From Phycisphaerae bacterium (GTDB lineage Bacteria; Planctomycetota; Phycisphaerae; UBA1845; Fen-1342): DNA of 37,258 nucleotides. Below are positions 1 through 8,130 of this stretch, one piece after another. Position 1 is the first letter of the stretch. Every line of letters starts with the position of its first letter. The DNA is taken from assembly GCA_022072445.1 (NCBI GenBank), contig JAJVHV010000048.1, positions 1 through 37,258 on the forward strand. The letters run 5' to 3'. The position numbers were made by a program, and so were the translations under genes. The notes under the pieces are model-generated. The model had not been told where the DNA came from. It saw nothing but the letters and a program-made list of their open reading frames with translations, and did no database searches.

Positions 1-2
1 GG

Positions 3-413
3 GGCAGCAACGTGTACCTCAACAACGCGGGCCAGATCGCCTTCGACCGCTGGCATGACGACACCGAGGTCTGGCAGGTGTGGTACGTCGTCAACGGCGA
101 ATTCTTGCGACTCACCGACGAGCCGGTATGGAACGTCTGCGGCGACATCAACGACCGCGGCGAAGTCGCGTGGGAGCGGGGTATGTACCCCGGCGACGTC
201 GACATCCCCTACATGAAGCGGCTGCCGCTCGGCGACCTGAACTGCGACGACCGGGTGGACTTCGGCGACGTGGACCCGCTGGTGCTGCTGCTGACTGATC
301 CCGGCGCATACGCTGCTGACTATCCGAACTGCGACCCGCGACTCGCCGACGTCAATGGTGACGGCTCGGTCAATGCATTCGACGTGGATCCGTTTATCGA
401 GTTACTGCCTTAG
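3..413 (+). CDS. C-terminal part of a secreted protein ending in a dockerin-like double EF-hand module
   Basis: The reading frame is open from the left edge, so the gene begins outside the window and only its last 136 residues or so are seen. The upstream part (YLNNAGQIAFDRW, then INDRGEVAWERG) shows a repeated 'N.GQIAF / D.GEVAW' pattern, typical of beta-propeller-like repeats in extracellular planctomycete proteins. The last 60 residues carry two calcium-binding-type loops, the second being DVNGDGSVNAFDVD, separated by a segment with YPNCD. This resembles type I dockerin or EF-hand tails. The same tail closes the protein at 16636-18270. Export is inferred from the domain type, because the N-terminus is not visible. 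The substrate or function of the main body is unknown. The stop is TAG, followed closely by a GC-rich hairpin. Confidence 0.8.
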   Translation, partial: GSNVYLNNAGQIAFDRWHDDTEVWQVWYVVNGEFLRLTDEPVWNVCGDINDRGEVAWERGMYPGDVDIPYMKRLPLGDLNCDDRVDFGDVDPLVLLLTDPGAYAADYPNCDPRLADVNGDGSVNAFDVDPFIELLP

Positions 414-425
414 AAGCGCTAACAG

Positions 426-445
426 CCCCGCACTCGCGTGCGGGG
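426..445 (+). terminator. Hairpin after the dockerin-type gene
   Basis: A perfect 8-bp stem CCCCGCAC/GTGCGGGG with a TCGC tetraloop lies 13 bases after the stop codon of the preceding gene. There is no U-run, only two T's follow, so it may be a terminator that relies on stem strength or simply a 3'-end stabilising hairpin. Confidence 0.5.
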
Positions 446-507
446 TTCGGATCGGTGCTCGAAGGCAACATGGAACACAAATACTTTCACACAGACGAGG
501 TGAGATC

Positions 508-1431
508 ATGAATACCCGGCTGTACGCATTTCTGACGGCACTCACGCTGGCCTGCGCCGCGATGACGGCGCCGGTGGCCATCGCGGACACTTACACCTTT
601 GACGGCAGCGAGGACGAGGACTGGGCAAACCCGGACAACTGGACGCCAGCCGGCACTCCCGATGCCGGTAACACGGCCGTCATTCCCAACGGCCTGACGT
701 GCAAGGTGATGTCCGCGAACGCGGTCGCGAAGATCATTCAGGTCGCCGGCACGCTGGGCATCGAAGGCTACAAGTTGACTCTCGGCAGCACGAGCGAGAA
801 CACGACGTCGACGATCAACAACGGCGAGATTTACTTCAAGAAGCCCGGCAACGACACGCCCGAGCTGTTGATTCACAAGACCGTGACGTTCGACAGCGGC
901 GGCCTGGGCACGATCACGGCGCGGACCGCGAACGGCTACGGCCCCGGACTGATCTCCGATGCCGATGATCCGGCGAACTCGGGGATCATTCTGGACGCCG
1001 CCACGCTCCTGGTCGGGAACTTCACGATCACGGTCGACGTGACGAACAACGGCAACCTGCGGTCCGATGGCGCCGGCGACACACTGGCCCTGGGCGTCAG
1101 CGAGTCGCCGCCGACCAACGTGCTGAACGGGTCGGGTGAGCTGCGGGCGTCGGGCGGCGGGACCGTGCGCATCAACGCCATGGACGTGGACGGCGCGGGG
1201 ACATGGACGGTCACGGGCAACGACAATAGCCTGCTGTGGTTGACCGACAAGTTCACCATCGCCGACACAGGCACGTTCAGCGTGAGTGTGCAGGTGTGGC
1301 AGGGCACGCTGGACATCGACGCCGATTTCCTGACGCACGGCGCGCTGCACTTTGGCAATCTCAACCTGTTCCAGCCGGCCACGATCAAAGTCGCCAGCGG
1401 CAAGGCAGCCGAGTTCAACGTGGATGATTGA
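508..1431 (+). CDS. Secreted beta-rich protein of unknown function
   Basis: The protein has 307 residues. The ATG at 508 is chosen because it follows a purine-rich ribosome site (ACGAGGTGAG) and begins a classic signal peptide: a basic start MNTR, a hydrophobic run, then a likely cleavage after PVAIA-D. The mature part opens with TYTFDG, then DWANPDNWTPAGTPDAGNTA. This 'W..NWTPAGTP..G..A.IP' start is common in planctomycete extracellular proteins that fold as parallel beta-helix or autotransporter-like repeats. The rest is rich in G, N, T and alternating hydrophobics, with no catalytic motif that I recognise. The end (AEFNVDD) is abrupt: there is no dockerin module, PEP-CTERM or other anchor, so the protein may be shortened compared with relatives. 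It could be a surface structural or adhesion protein, but that is a guess. Confidence 0.8.
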   Translation: MNTRLYAFLTALTLACAAMTAPVAIADTYTFDGSEDEDWANPDNWTPAGTPDAGNTAVIPNGLTCKVMSANAVAKIIQVAGTLGIEGYKLTLGSTSENTTSTINNGEIYFKKPGNDTPELLIHKTVTFDSGGLGTITARTANGYGPGLISDADDPANSGIILDAATLLVGNFTITVDVTNNGNLRSDGAGDTLALGVSESPPTNVLNGSGELRASGGGTVRINAMDVDGAGTWTVTGNDNSLLWLTDKFTIADTGTFSVSVQVWQGTLDIDADFLTHGALHFGNLNLFQPATIKVASGKAAEFNVDD

Positions 1432-1473
1432 CGGACAAGGGAACACGGAACGGGGTGATCAGCCCGCGTACCA

Positions 1474-3279
1474 TCAGCGGCGCGCCGCGTCAGCCTCGGA
1501 CGCGCCGCCGCGGATCACGACCTCCACCGCCGTCGCCCGCGTGATGACTCCCGGCAGGGAGATCAGCAAGCGGCCGGCCGAGTCGCGACCCGTTGTCGCG
1601 ACGATGCGTCCATCGGCGTAGACCCAGCAGCGCGCCCCGCCGCTGTCGTGAACGCGGAACACCGGGTCGAAACGCAAGCGCCCGCGCGGTTCGAACGTGA
1701 AGCGCAGCGCCGAATTCGCCGGCCGCAGCTCATAACAGCCCTCCCCCTCGTTGTAGCCGTCATGATTCTCGTCGCCCGCCGCATCGGCGACGCTCTGCCC
1801 GGCCTGAAAAGTCAGCGCCGCGGGATGCTGATAATCGTCCGCGATGCTGCGGGCCTCGGCGGCGGAGTCGATGTCGGCCGGCCAGACGCGGAGCATCTGT
1901 GACGATACGATCCGTTCCGCCACCGCCGCCGCCCCGACCGTCGCCGCCACGCGCCGCTCGTCATCGCTGGCGATCAGGCGCACGTGCGGCGTGGCGGCGG
2001 GCTCGTGCATCACCCAGAGCAGGTCGGCCTCGCCCGGTGCGCCGCGCGCGAACAGGACGAATCGCGGCCCGCTCGCATCTCCGACCAGCGGCTCGAACCC
2101 GCGCCGGCCGTCGACGGCGACGGTCCAACCCAGGTGCGCCCCGGCCGGCCACGCCGCGCTAGCAGTGGCAAGTTCCACGCGGACGAAAACCTGCCCCGAG
2201 GGGTAGATGGTCGTCTGCCACGCGATCGTCGGACCCGACGCGACCGGATCGGGAACCGCGGTGCTGGCCGGCGGCTCTGCGCCGAACCGCCACCTTCCGC
2301 GCACCACCGCCCGAAACGCCGACGCCTCTACCACGCCCTGCCCGGCGGCGACGTGTTCGCCCCAACCCGCGAAGAGTTGCGGATCGTCGTACACCACCGG
2401 CGGCTCGCACTGCAGCCAGTCCGGCGGCAGCGGCGTCGGCAGCGGACCCAGCCCGCTGAAGACCGTCAGATTGTCGCGCGAAGCGGCACGCCAGGACGAA
2501 ACCAGCCCGTCGGCCAGCCCGAGCTCAAATCGCCCCTCGACAGCGAAACAAGTCCGTTTTCCGCGGATTTCGCCGCGAAGGACGCCGCGCTCAAGCGCAG
2601 CGCCCGCCGGCGCGTCGGCACTCAGGGCACGCGTGTTGTTAGCCAGCACGAGGTCGTCCAGATGCAGTACGACGCTCTCGCGGGCCTCCGGCAGGCGCCA
2701 GCGGATGGCGCGCACGTCGGTCAGATTCACCTCGTCGGCCAGCTCTTCGAGATCGAAGCGCAGCAGATTCCATCCGGCCGAGAGCACCGCGCGGCGCGGC
2801 GCGGAAGCCACACCCTCCGGGCCGCCCTCGATGGCCGTCTCGATCGCCACCGGCGGGCCGTCGTGCAGCACGCTGGCCAGCAGCAGCGTGCTGGCCGACC
2901 AGTCGCGGATGAGCGCCAGCCGCTCGCTGCGGGCACCGTCGCACCGCAGGCACTCGCCCGGCCGCAGCTCTGCCCGCAGACTGCCGACGCCGCTCCCCTC
3001 GCGGCTGCGGAAAACGGAAATCTCCGGCTGCGGCGCGTCGCCGGCGCCGCCCTCGTCGCGCGTCACGCGAAAGAGCCGAGCATCCTCGGCCTGCTCGAAG
3101 CTCGCGAGAATCACCAGGCGGCCGGACGCCAGGTCAGGGTAGACGCGCACCAGCCGCCGCGCGACAGGGTCCAGCCCGCGCGGGTCTCCCGGACTCAGAC
3201 AGCCGGCCGTCCCCAGTGCGGCACAGAGCAGCCCGCCGAACAGTACGCCACGCCGCGCTCTGCGGCCTGGACCTTTCAT
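1474..3279 (-). CDS. Large lipoprotein of unknown function with a beta-sandwich-like architecture
   Basis: The protein has 601 residues. The ATG at 3279 gives a lipoprotein signal: basic MKGPGRRARR, a hydrophobic core, then the lipobox GTAGC, so the mature protein would be lipid-anchored at a Cys near residue 27. The longer open frame upstream overlaps the preceding gene and is rejected. The body has several segments with a sugar-binding or jelly-roll flavour (ESVVLHLDDLVLANN; AGWNLLRFDLEEL), where the pattern 'GWN..R.D......L..V..I.W......LDD..L' resembles beta-sandwich domains of carbohydrate-associated proteins. Near the C-terminus is DENHDGYNEGEG, an acidic calcium-loop-like motif. I recognise no catalytic residues. 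It follows the prepilin-type gene by 13 bases on the same strand, so the two are probably co-transcribed and may act together at the cell envelope. Confidence 0.8.
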   Translation of the reverse strand: MKGPGRRARRGVLFGGLLCAALGTAGCLSPGDPRGLDPVARRLVRVYPDLASGRLVILASFEQAEDARLFRVTRDEGGAGDAPQPEISVFRSREGSGVGSLRAELRPGECLRCDGARSERLALIRDWSASTLLLASVLHDGPPVAIETAIEGGPEGVASAPRRAVLSAGWNLLRFDLEELADEVNLTDVRAIRWRLPEARESVVLHLDDLVLANNTRALSADAPAGAALERGVLRGEIRGKRTCFAVEGRFELGLADGLVSSWRAASRDNLTVFSGLGPLPTPLPPDWLQCEPPVVYDDPQLFAGWGEHVAAGQGVVEASAFRAVVRGRWRFGAEPPASTAVPDPVASGPTIAWQTTIYPSGQVFVRVELATASAAWPAGAHLGWTVAVDGRRGFEPLVGDASGPRFVLFARGAPGEADLLWVMHEPAATPHVRLIASDDERRVAATVGAAAVAERIVSSQMLRVWPADIDSAAEARSIADDYQHPAALTFQAGQSVADAAGDENHDGYNEGEGCYELRPANSALRFTFEPRGRLRFDPVFRVHDSGGARCWVYADGRIVATTGRDSAGRLLISLPGVITRATAVEVVIRGGASEADAARR

Positions 3280-3292
3280 CACAGCTTGCGGG

Positions 3293-4123
3293 CTAGCCCG
3301 CGTGTGCCTGATGCACGTAGAACTGTACCGACCACCAGCACTCCTCCGGCGTACACGGAATATCCGACGCATCCATCGTTCGCGCACTGCCGTCATAGAA
3401 GCTGTAATTCGATCGGCGGCGGTGGCGCACCGCGCCGGCGTCGCCTTGAAATACGCGATCGTAGCCCGGCCCGCCTTTCGGCAACCCCGGCGTCCAACTG
3501 AAAATCCACCAGCGGTCTTCGGGCCAGTCCTCCTCGGCGTCGCCGTGCCCGTCGCCGAAGAGAATCAGCCGGGCTGGGAAGCGGACGTTGGTCCCGGCGC
3601 GTGTCAGGCCCTCGGGATAGCCGGATTCGGTCGGCCGGCCGAAAGGTCCGTCGCCCTCGGCCTGGGCCCAGTAGTGAGCCAGATTCGCCCCCTGGCCGCT
3701 CGCGTTGTACATCTCGAAGCGGTGCAGGAAACCGTACGTCAGCGGATCGACCGCGGCGGCGGGCAGCCCGGCCTGCTGCCGGTCGTACTGCGACACGCCG
3801 TCGGCGTAACGCTCGCTGCCCTCGCTGGGACAGTCGTAAACCGCCGGACTGGGGGCATATCGCCAGAGATAGACGCGCCACGTGCCCTCGACGTTGCGGT
3901 TGCCGACGCGATGCACGTCTTGAATCGGGTTGAACCAGTCGCGGCTCTCGACGGTGTAGGCGATGGCGGCGATGGTGATCTGATGCTGGTTGCTCAGGCA
4001 GACAGTCGTCTTGGCGGCCTCGCGGGCCTGCCGCAGGCTCGGCAGCAGGATCGAGATCAGCAGCGCAATCAGCGCCACGACCACCAGCAGCTCGATCAGT
4101 GTGAACGCCGCGCGGCGCAGCAT
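3293..4123 (-). CDS. Prepilin-type (type II pseudopilin-like) protein with H-x9-DG motif
   Basis: The protein has 276 residues. The ATG at 4123 places a class III prepilin leader at the very N-terminus: MLRRA followed by [16 protein letters not shown], with the +5 Glu and a hydrophobic helix, so a prepilin peptidase should cut just before the Phe. Longer starts run through an intergenic repeat and are rejected. After the helix comes [19 protein letters not shown], typical of the large planctomycete family of type II secretion G-like proteins. Near the C-terminus is the H-x9-DG motif (His in [13 protein letters not shown]). The family is abundant in Planctomycetota and is thought to build pseudopili or surface fibres; the precise role is not known. 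It is the first gene of a likely two-gene operon with the lipoprotein downstream. Confidence 0.88.
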   Translation of the reverse strand: MLRRAAFTLIELLVVVALIALLISILLPSLRQAREAAKTTVCLSNQHQITIAAIAYTVESRDWFNPIQDVHRVGNRNVEGTWRVYLWRYAPSPAVYDCPSEGSERYADGVSQYDRQQAGLPAAAVDPLTYGFLHRFEMYNASGQGANLAHYWAQAEGDGPFGRPTESGYPEGLTRAGTNVRFPARLILFGDGHGDAEEDWPEDRWWIFSWTPGLPKGGPGYDRVFQGDAGAVRHRRRSNYSFYDGSARTMDASDIPCTPEECWWSVQFYVHQAHAG

Positions 4124-4220
4124 GGCCCTGGCTTCCGAGTTCCGATCCCTCGCGGATCGCGATTCAGTATACCCGATCACGCACCACGCGCGCCGCGCGG
4201 CGCCGCGCGCGATGCCACCG

Positions 4221-4250
4221 CCAGCCGAGCCCCGACCGTGAGGGAGGGGT
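4221..4250 (+). repeat. Dispersed repeat, copy 1 (GAGCCCCGACCGTSAGGG family)
   Basis: This copy carries the core GAGCCCCGACCGTGAGGG followed by AGGGGT. Four copies occur in the window: 4221, 4369 (inverted), 10390 and 18280. Copies 1 and 2 match over 30 bases as perfect inverted repeats about 118 bases apart, so the transcript could fold into a long hairpin. All copies lie at or beyond gene ends. Confidence 0.85.
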
Positions 4251-4368
4251 CGGACCACGAACGATCCACACCGCGCGCACCGTCGCGCCACAAGCGGGAG
4301 GCTTGACGGAGACTCGCCATCGGGCGCGGCGCGGATCCTCGCCAAGTCCGCGCACGCTCTCGACTCGA

Positions 4369-4398
4369 ACCCCTCCCTCACGGTCGGGGCTCGGCTGG
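4369..4398 (-). repeat. Dispersed repeat, copy 2 (inverted relative to copy 1)
   Basis: The reverse complement of this stretch matches copy 1 (4221-4250) base for base over 30 positions. Both copies lie between the divergent prepilin-type and glycosyltransferase genes. Confidence 0.85.
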
Positions 4399-4473
4399 GG
4401 GGGCGTGATCGCGCCTGGGAGCGTTCCACTCGAATTCGACAGCCTCCGTGCCACCACGCATAATTCCCCCCCG

Positions 4474-6432
4474 ATGAGCGTTTCAGGAATGCCGACGGGC
4501 TCTCCGCGCGCGTCACCCGCGACAAACCACGGCACTGCCGTGGCCGATTCGCTCCTCCCGCACGCCAGTTCCTCCGGCTGGCTGCTGGCGCTGATCGCCT
4601 GGACGATCATCGTCTCGTTCTATCAGCTCGACGGCGGCGCCGCGTTCGAGCCGACCGACGCCTGGCTGGCACAGACGGCGCGCGAAATGCGCGAGCGCGG
4701 CGACTGGATCATGCCTTACTTCGCTGGCGAGCCGCGCCTTCAGAAGTCGCCCGGCCCCTACTGGGCCGTGATGCTCGCCAGCCTGGCGCGCGGCACACCC
4801 GTCGACGTCGCCTCGGCCCGGCTGCCGAACGCCGTCGCCGCCGTCGTCATCGTCGCCACCATCTTCCTGCTGACCCGCCGGATCGCCGGCACCCGCGCCG
4901 CCATCTTCGCCGGCTTTGCCACGGCTTCGAGCACGTTCGTCTTGCACTGGTCGCATCGTGCGAACTCGGAAATGGGGTTGGCGGCCTGCGTCGGCGTGGC
5001 CGTCGCCTGTCTCTGGGCCGGCTGCCACGAGGCGCCCGGCTGGCGGCGCGGACGAATCTGGCTGCTCGGCTATTTGGCCGCCGGCGTCGGCATGCTCTAC
5101 AAAATGCCCATGCCGCTTGTGTGCGTCGGCCTGCCCGCCGTGCTGTACATCGTGCTGCGCGGGCAGTGGCGCGCGCTGGCCAGCGGCTGGCACCTGGCCG
5201 GACTGCTGCTGCTCGTCGCGCCCTGGCTGCCCTGGGTCCTCACCGTCATGCGGTTCGAACCCGGCGCCGTCGATCGCTGGCGCATCGAATACGTCGACCG
5301 CTTCACCGGCGACCTGCCCAACGTGCAGGACCAGGGCGGCGGCGCGTGGTACCTACTTTATCTCATCCCGATGTTCCTCTTCACGCTGCCTTACTGCCTC
5401 TCGCTGCCCGGCGCACTGTGGCGCTGCTTTCGACGCCAGGCCGGCGTCGACCGCGACGGTACGACGATGGTCCTCATCTGGTTCGTCAGCCTCTTCGCCT
5501 TCTTCACCGCCGCCACCGGAAAGGAAATCCGCTATTTCCTGCCCGCCCTGCCGCCGCTCTTCGTCCTGCTCGGAATCGAGCTGGCGGCGTTCTTCGATCC
5601 GGCGCGACGAGCCTGGCCGAAACTCGAGCGCCTCGCGTCGATCGCGGTCTGGATCCTGGCGCCCGCCGGCTGCATCGGCGGATACTTCGCCATGCAGGCG
5701 TGGCACCGGCGCTACAGCTTCATCGACTGGAACGAACTCGCGCCGGCCTACGTCGTCACCGCCGCCATCGTCGCGGTCGGACTCTGCCTGTCCGCGTGGC
5801 TCTACGTGCGCCGCCGATCGCACGCGTCGTTCGGCGTGCTCGTGGCGACGATGTGGGCCGTGTGGTTCTGGTCGTGGCCCAAGCTGATGCCGCTGATGGT
5901 TTCCGACGTGCCGCACGCGACGCTGGCGGGGGAAATGCGCGATAAGCTGGCTCCCTTCCGGGCCAGCCTGCGCAACGTCGGCCAGCACGACCCGCGGCTC
6001 GTGTGGCTCTCCGACCTGCGTTTCCCGCGACTGGTCGATCCGTTCGATCTGTTGCGCCGGCAGGGCGGCCGCCGTTCGCTGGAGCACGAGCGGCGCGCGA
6101 ATGGCGAAGCGATGGTGCGGGCGCTGCGCAGCGACGCGCTGACGCTGCTGGTCATCACACGCGTCGATTACATCTCGTTTCTGATCGAGGCTTCGCGCGA
6201 GCTGGCGGAATCGGGCGAATCGTTGCCCCCGGTGCATGTGTGGTTGCAGACGCGGCACGGGCCGCAGAAGAACCACCTGGTCGTAATCGGCAACCGTCCG
6301 CCGCCCTGGCCCGAGCCGCCGCTCACGCCGCCCAGCGACCGGCTGGCGCGCGAGCTGACGGCGAGCCGACCATCGCCGACCCGCTCGGCGGAGGCGTCCA
6401 GCGCACCGGCCCCCGCCGGCACCGGGGAGTGA
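4474..6432 (+). CDS. Polytopic glycosyltransferase, GT39/ArnT-like (PMT_2 family)
   Basis: The protein has 652 residues. It is an integral membrane protein with about a dozen hydrophobic helices, the first near residues 30-50. After helix 1 comes an acidic first periplasmic loop with [20 protein letters not shown], then [16 protein letters not shown]. This matches the GT39 pattern 'E.DE...A.EM...GDW..P...G....KPP..YW', in which an acidic residue in the first loop is catalytic; here the usual DE is replaced by TD. Such enzymes move a sugar from a polyprenyl-phosphate carrier to lipid A, protein or another envelope acceptor. The ATG at 4474 is preferred because the longer frame runs through the intergenic repeat; the first 35 residues are still poorly conserved in type. 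It is followed after three bases by a second, shorter enzyme of the same class, so the pair is likely one operon. Acceptor unknown. Confidence 0.85.
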   Translation: MSVSGMPTGSPRASPATNHGTAVADSLLPHASSSGWLLALIAWTIIVSFYQLDGGAAFEPTDAWLAQTAREMRERGDWIMPYFAGEPRLQKSPGPYWAVMLASLARGTPVDVASARLPNAVAAVVIVATIFLLTRRIAGTRAAIFAGFATASSTFVLHWSHRANSEMGLAACVGVAVACLWAGCHEAPGWRRGRIWLLGYLAAGVGMLYKMPMPLVCVGLPAVLYIVLRGQWRALASGWHLAGLLLLVAPWLPWVLTVMRFEPGAVDRWRIEYVDRFTGDLPNVQDQGGGAWYLLYLIPMFLFTLPYCLSLPGALWRCFRRQAGVDRDGTTMVLIWFVSLFAFFTAATGKEIRYFLPALPPLFVLLGIELAAFFDPARRAWPKLERLASIAVWILAPAGCIGGYFAMQAWHRRYSFIDWNELAPAYVVTAAIVAVGLCLSAWLYVRRRSHASFGVLVATMWAVWFWSWPKLMPLMVSDVPHATLAGEMRDKLAPFRASLRNVGQHDPRLVWLSDLRFPRLVDPFDLLRRQGGRRSLEHERRANGEAMVRALRSDALTLLVITRVDYISFLIEASRELAESGESLPPVHVWLQTRHGPQKNHLVVIGNRPPPWPEPPLTPPSDRLARELTASRPSPTRSAEASSAPAPAGTGE

Positions 6433-6435
6433 GCC

Positions 6436-8028
6436 GTGGCGCGTCGGCGTGGACCTGGGCTGCGAGTGCTGCTGGGCGGGTTGCTGGCCCTCGGCGTGCT
6501 CGCGCGCGTCGTGCGCTACGCGCTGAATTTTCCGCTCTGGGGCGACGAGGGGTTCGTCAGCGTCAATTTCCTGGTGCGTGATTTCCGCGGCATGGTGGAG
6601 CCGCTGATCTACGGGCAGATACTGCCACTGCTGTTCATGTGGGCCGAGCTGCTGGTCGTGCGGACGCTGGGCCTGTCCGAATACGCGCAGCGGCTGATCC
6701 CGCTGCTCGCCGGCGTCGTGACGCTGCCGCTCTTCTGGCGCTTCGCCGCGCGGATCGTCGCGCCGCGCGCCGCGCTGCTGGCCACCGGCTTTCTCGCCGC
6801 CGCCTACTACCCCATCCGCCACGCCTGCGAGGTGAAGCCCTACTCCACCGACCTGCTCATCGCTCTGCTGCTGCTCATGCTGGCACACGACGTCTGGCGG
6901 CAACCGCGGCGGTGGCCACGCTGGGTCGCGCTGATTTCGCTCAGCGGCGCGGCGATCTGGGCGTCGTATCCGAGCGTGTTCGTGATCGGCGGCATCGGCG
7001 GGCTGCTGGCGACGCTGTGGTGGCGCCAGCGACGCGTGCCGATCGCGCTGGGTTGCGCCGCGTATTTCGTGCTGACGGCCGCCAGCTTCGCCGCCATGTA
7101 CCTCGTCTACGCCCGCCCGCACGCCGAAGCCGCGGCCCGCGTTGCCGAGATCGACATGTGGACCGAGACGTTCCCGCCGCTGGCTGAGCCGTGGAAGCTG
7201 CCGCTGTGGCTGCTGCTGTCGCTCTCGGGCAACATGCTGGCGTATCCCGCCGGCGGACGGAACGGGGCGAGTGCCGCCACGTTCCTGCTCGTGTGCGTTG
7301 GCGCCGTCAGGCTGTGGCGGCGCGGCCGCACCGGCGATCGGGCGCTGCTCTGGCTGCTGCTGGGGCCGCTCGTATTCAATCTCGTCGCAGCCGCGATGCA
7401 CCGCTATCCGTTCGGCGGAACGGTGCGGACGTCGATTTTCATGGCGCCGGCGTTCTGCCTCCTGGCAGGCGAGGGGCTGCTGGCCGTGCTGCGGCGGTTC
7501 GTGCCGCCGGTGCGGCGGCGCGGCGCGATTCAGGTCGCGGCCGGGGTGCTGGCGGGGCTGGCGCTGGTCTCGATCGGCCTGGATGTGGTGCGGCCCTACA
7601 AGAAGCGGGCCAACTGCGAGCTGCGGCGCGTCGTGCGCGAGCTGGCGCGGCAGGTCGCGGCGAACGATCGCGTCATCGTCTACAACGCCATCGAGCCGCG
7701 GACGTACGCGCCTTACATCGCGGCGTGGAAGGGCGACGGTGCCCTGCTCGTTTTCTACCTGCGGACGCTGCTGCCCGTTGAGCCCGAGTTCGCGCCGGCG
7801 CAGGAAGATGTTCGGCTGACGGCCGCCGGGCAAACGTGGCTGCTGGCCTACGGCGGGGCGGAATTCGAGCGTTTCAATCCGGTCGAACAGTATCGCCGCT
7901 ATTGCGCCGAGCTGGAGAGCCGGCTCGGGCCGGCCGAGGTCGCGCGGCACGTTCTTCAGCGGCGGCGTGACCGTGAGGGCCGCGAAATGGAGTATCAGAC
8001 GGTGGAACTGCGGCGGTTCGGGCGGTAG
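6436..8028 (+). CDS. Polytopic glycosyltransferase, GT39-like membrane protein
   Basis: The protein has 530 residues and starts at GTG 6436, three bases after the stop of the upstream glycosyltransferase, with a GGGGAG ribosome site at 6424-6429. A first membrane helix at about residues 9-27 is followed by FPLWGDEGFVSVNFL. This is the GT39/PMT_2 first-loop motif with an intact acidic pair (DE), the likely catalytic or metal-binding site. Many more hydrophobic helices follow up to about residue 375, then a soluble C-terminal domain of about 150 residues containing NDRVIVYNAIEPRTYAPYIAAW. That resembles the periplasmic tail of such enzymes, which commonly contains 'D.V.VY......YY'. The probable role is transfer of a sugar from a polyprenyl-phosphate donor on the periplasmic face. 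Acceptor and sugar cannot be told from sequence. Confidence 0.83.
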   Translation: MARRRGPGLRVLLGGLLALGVLARVVRYALNFPLWGDEGFVSVNFLVRDFRGMVEPLIYGQILPLLFMWAELLVVRTLGLSEYAQRLIPLLAGVVTLPLFWRFAARIVAPRAALLATGFLAAAYYPIRHACEVKPYSTDLLIALLLLMLAHDVWRQPRRWPRWVALISLSGAAIWASYPSVFVIGGIGGLLATLWWRQRRVPIALGCAAYFVLTAASFAAMYLVYARPHAEAAARVAEIDMWTETFPPLAEPWKLPLWLLLSLSGNMLAYPAGGRNGASAATFLLVCVGAVRLWRRGRTGDRALLWLLLGPLVFNLVAAAMHRYPFGGTVRTSIFMAPAFCLLAGEGLLAVLRRFVPPVRRRGAIQVAAGVLAGLALVSIGLDVVRPYKKRANCELRRVVRELARQVAANDRVIVYNAIEPRTYAPYIAAWKGDGALLVFYLRTLLPVEPEFAPAQEDVRLTAAGQTWLLAYGGAEFERFNPVEQYRRYCAELESRLGPAEVARHVLQRRRDREGREMEYQTVELRRFGR

Positions 8029-8130
8029 CTGCGGCCAATGCGCGCTGGCGAGCGCGCGGGTGCGGGCGCGGCTGGGCCGCGGGCGCGGCGCGCGATATGC
8101 TTGCGACTCCGCCATTGATGGAGGAGTGAC

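Larger units (their letters stand above)
4124..4473. other. Divergent intergenic region holding an inverted pair of dispersed repeats
   Basis: This 350-base gap separates the divergent prepilin-type and glycosyltransferase genes. Its main content is two inverted copies of a 30-base repeat (4221-4250 and 4369-4398). Promoters for both genes must lie here, but I could not pick convincing -35/-10 pairs. No conserved protein is encoded in it; the open frames that cross it only read through the repeats. Confidence 0.6.
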
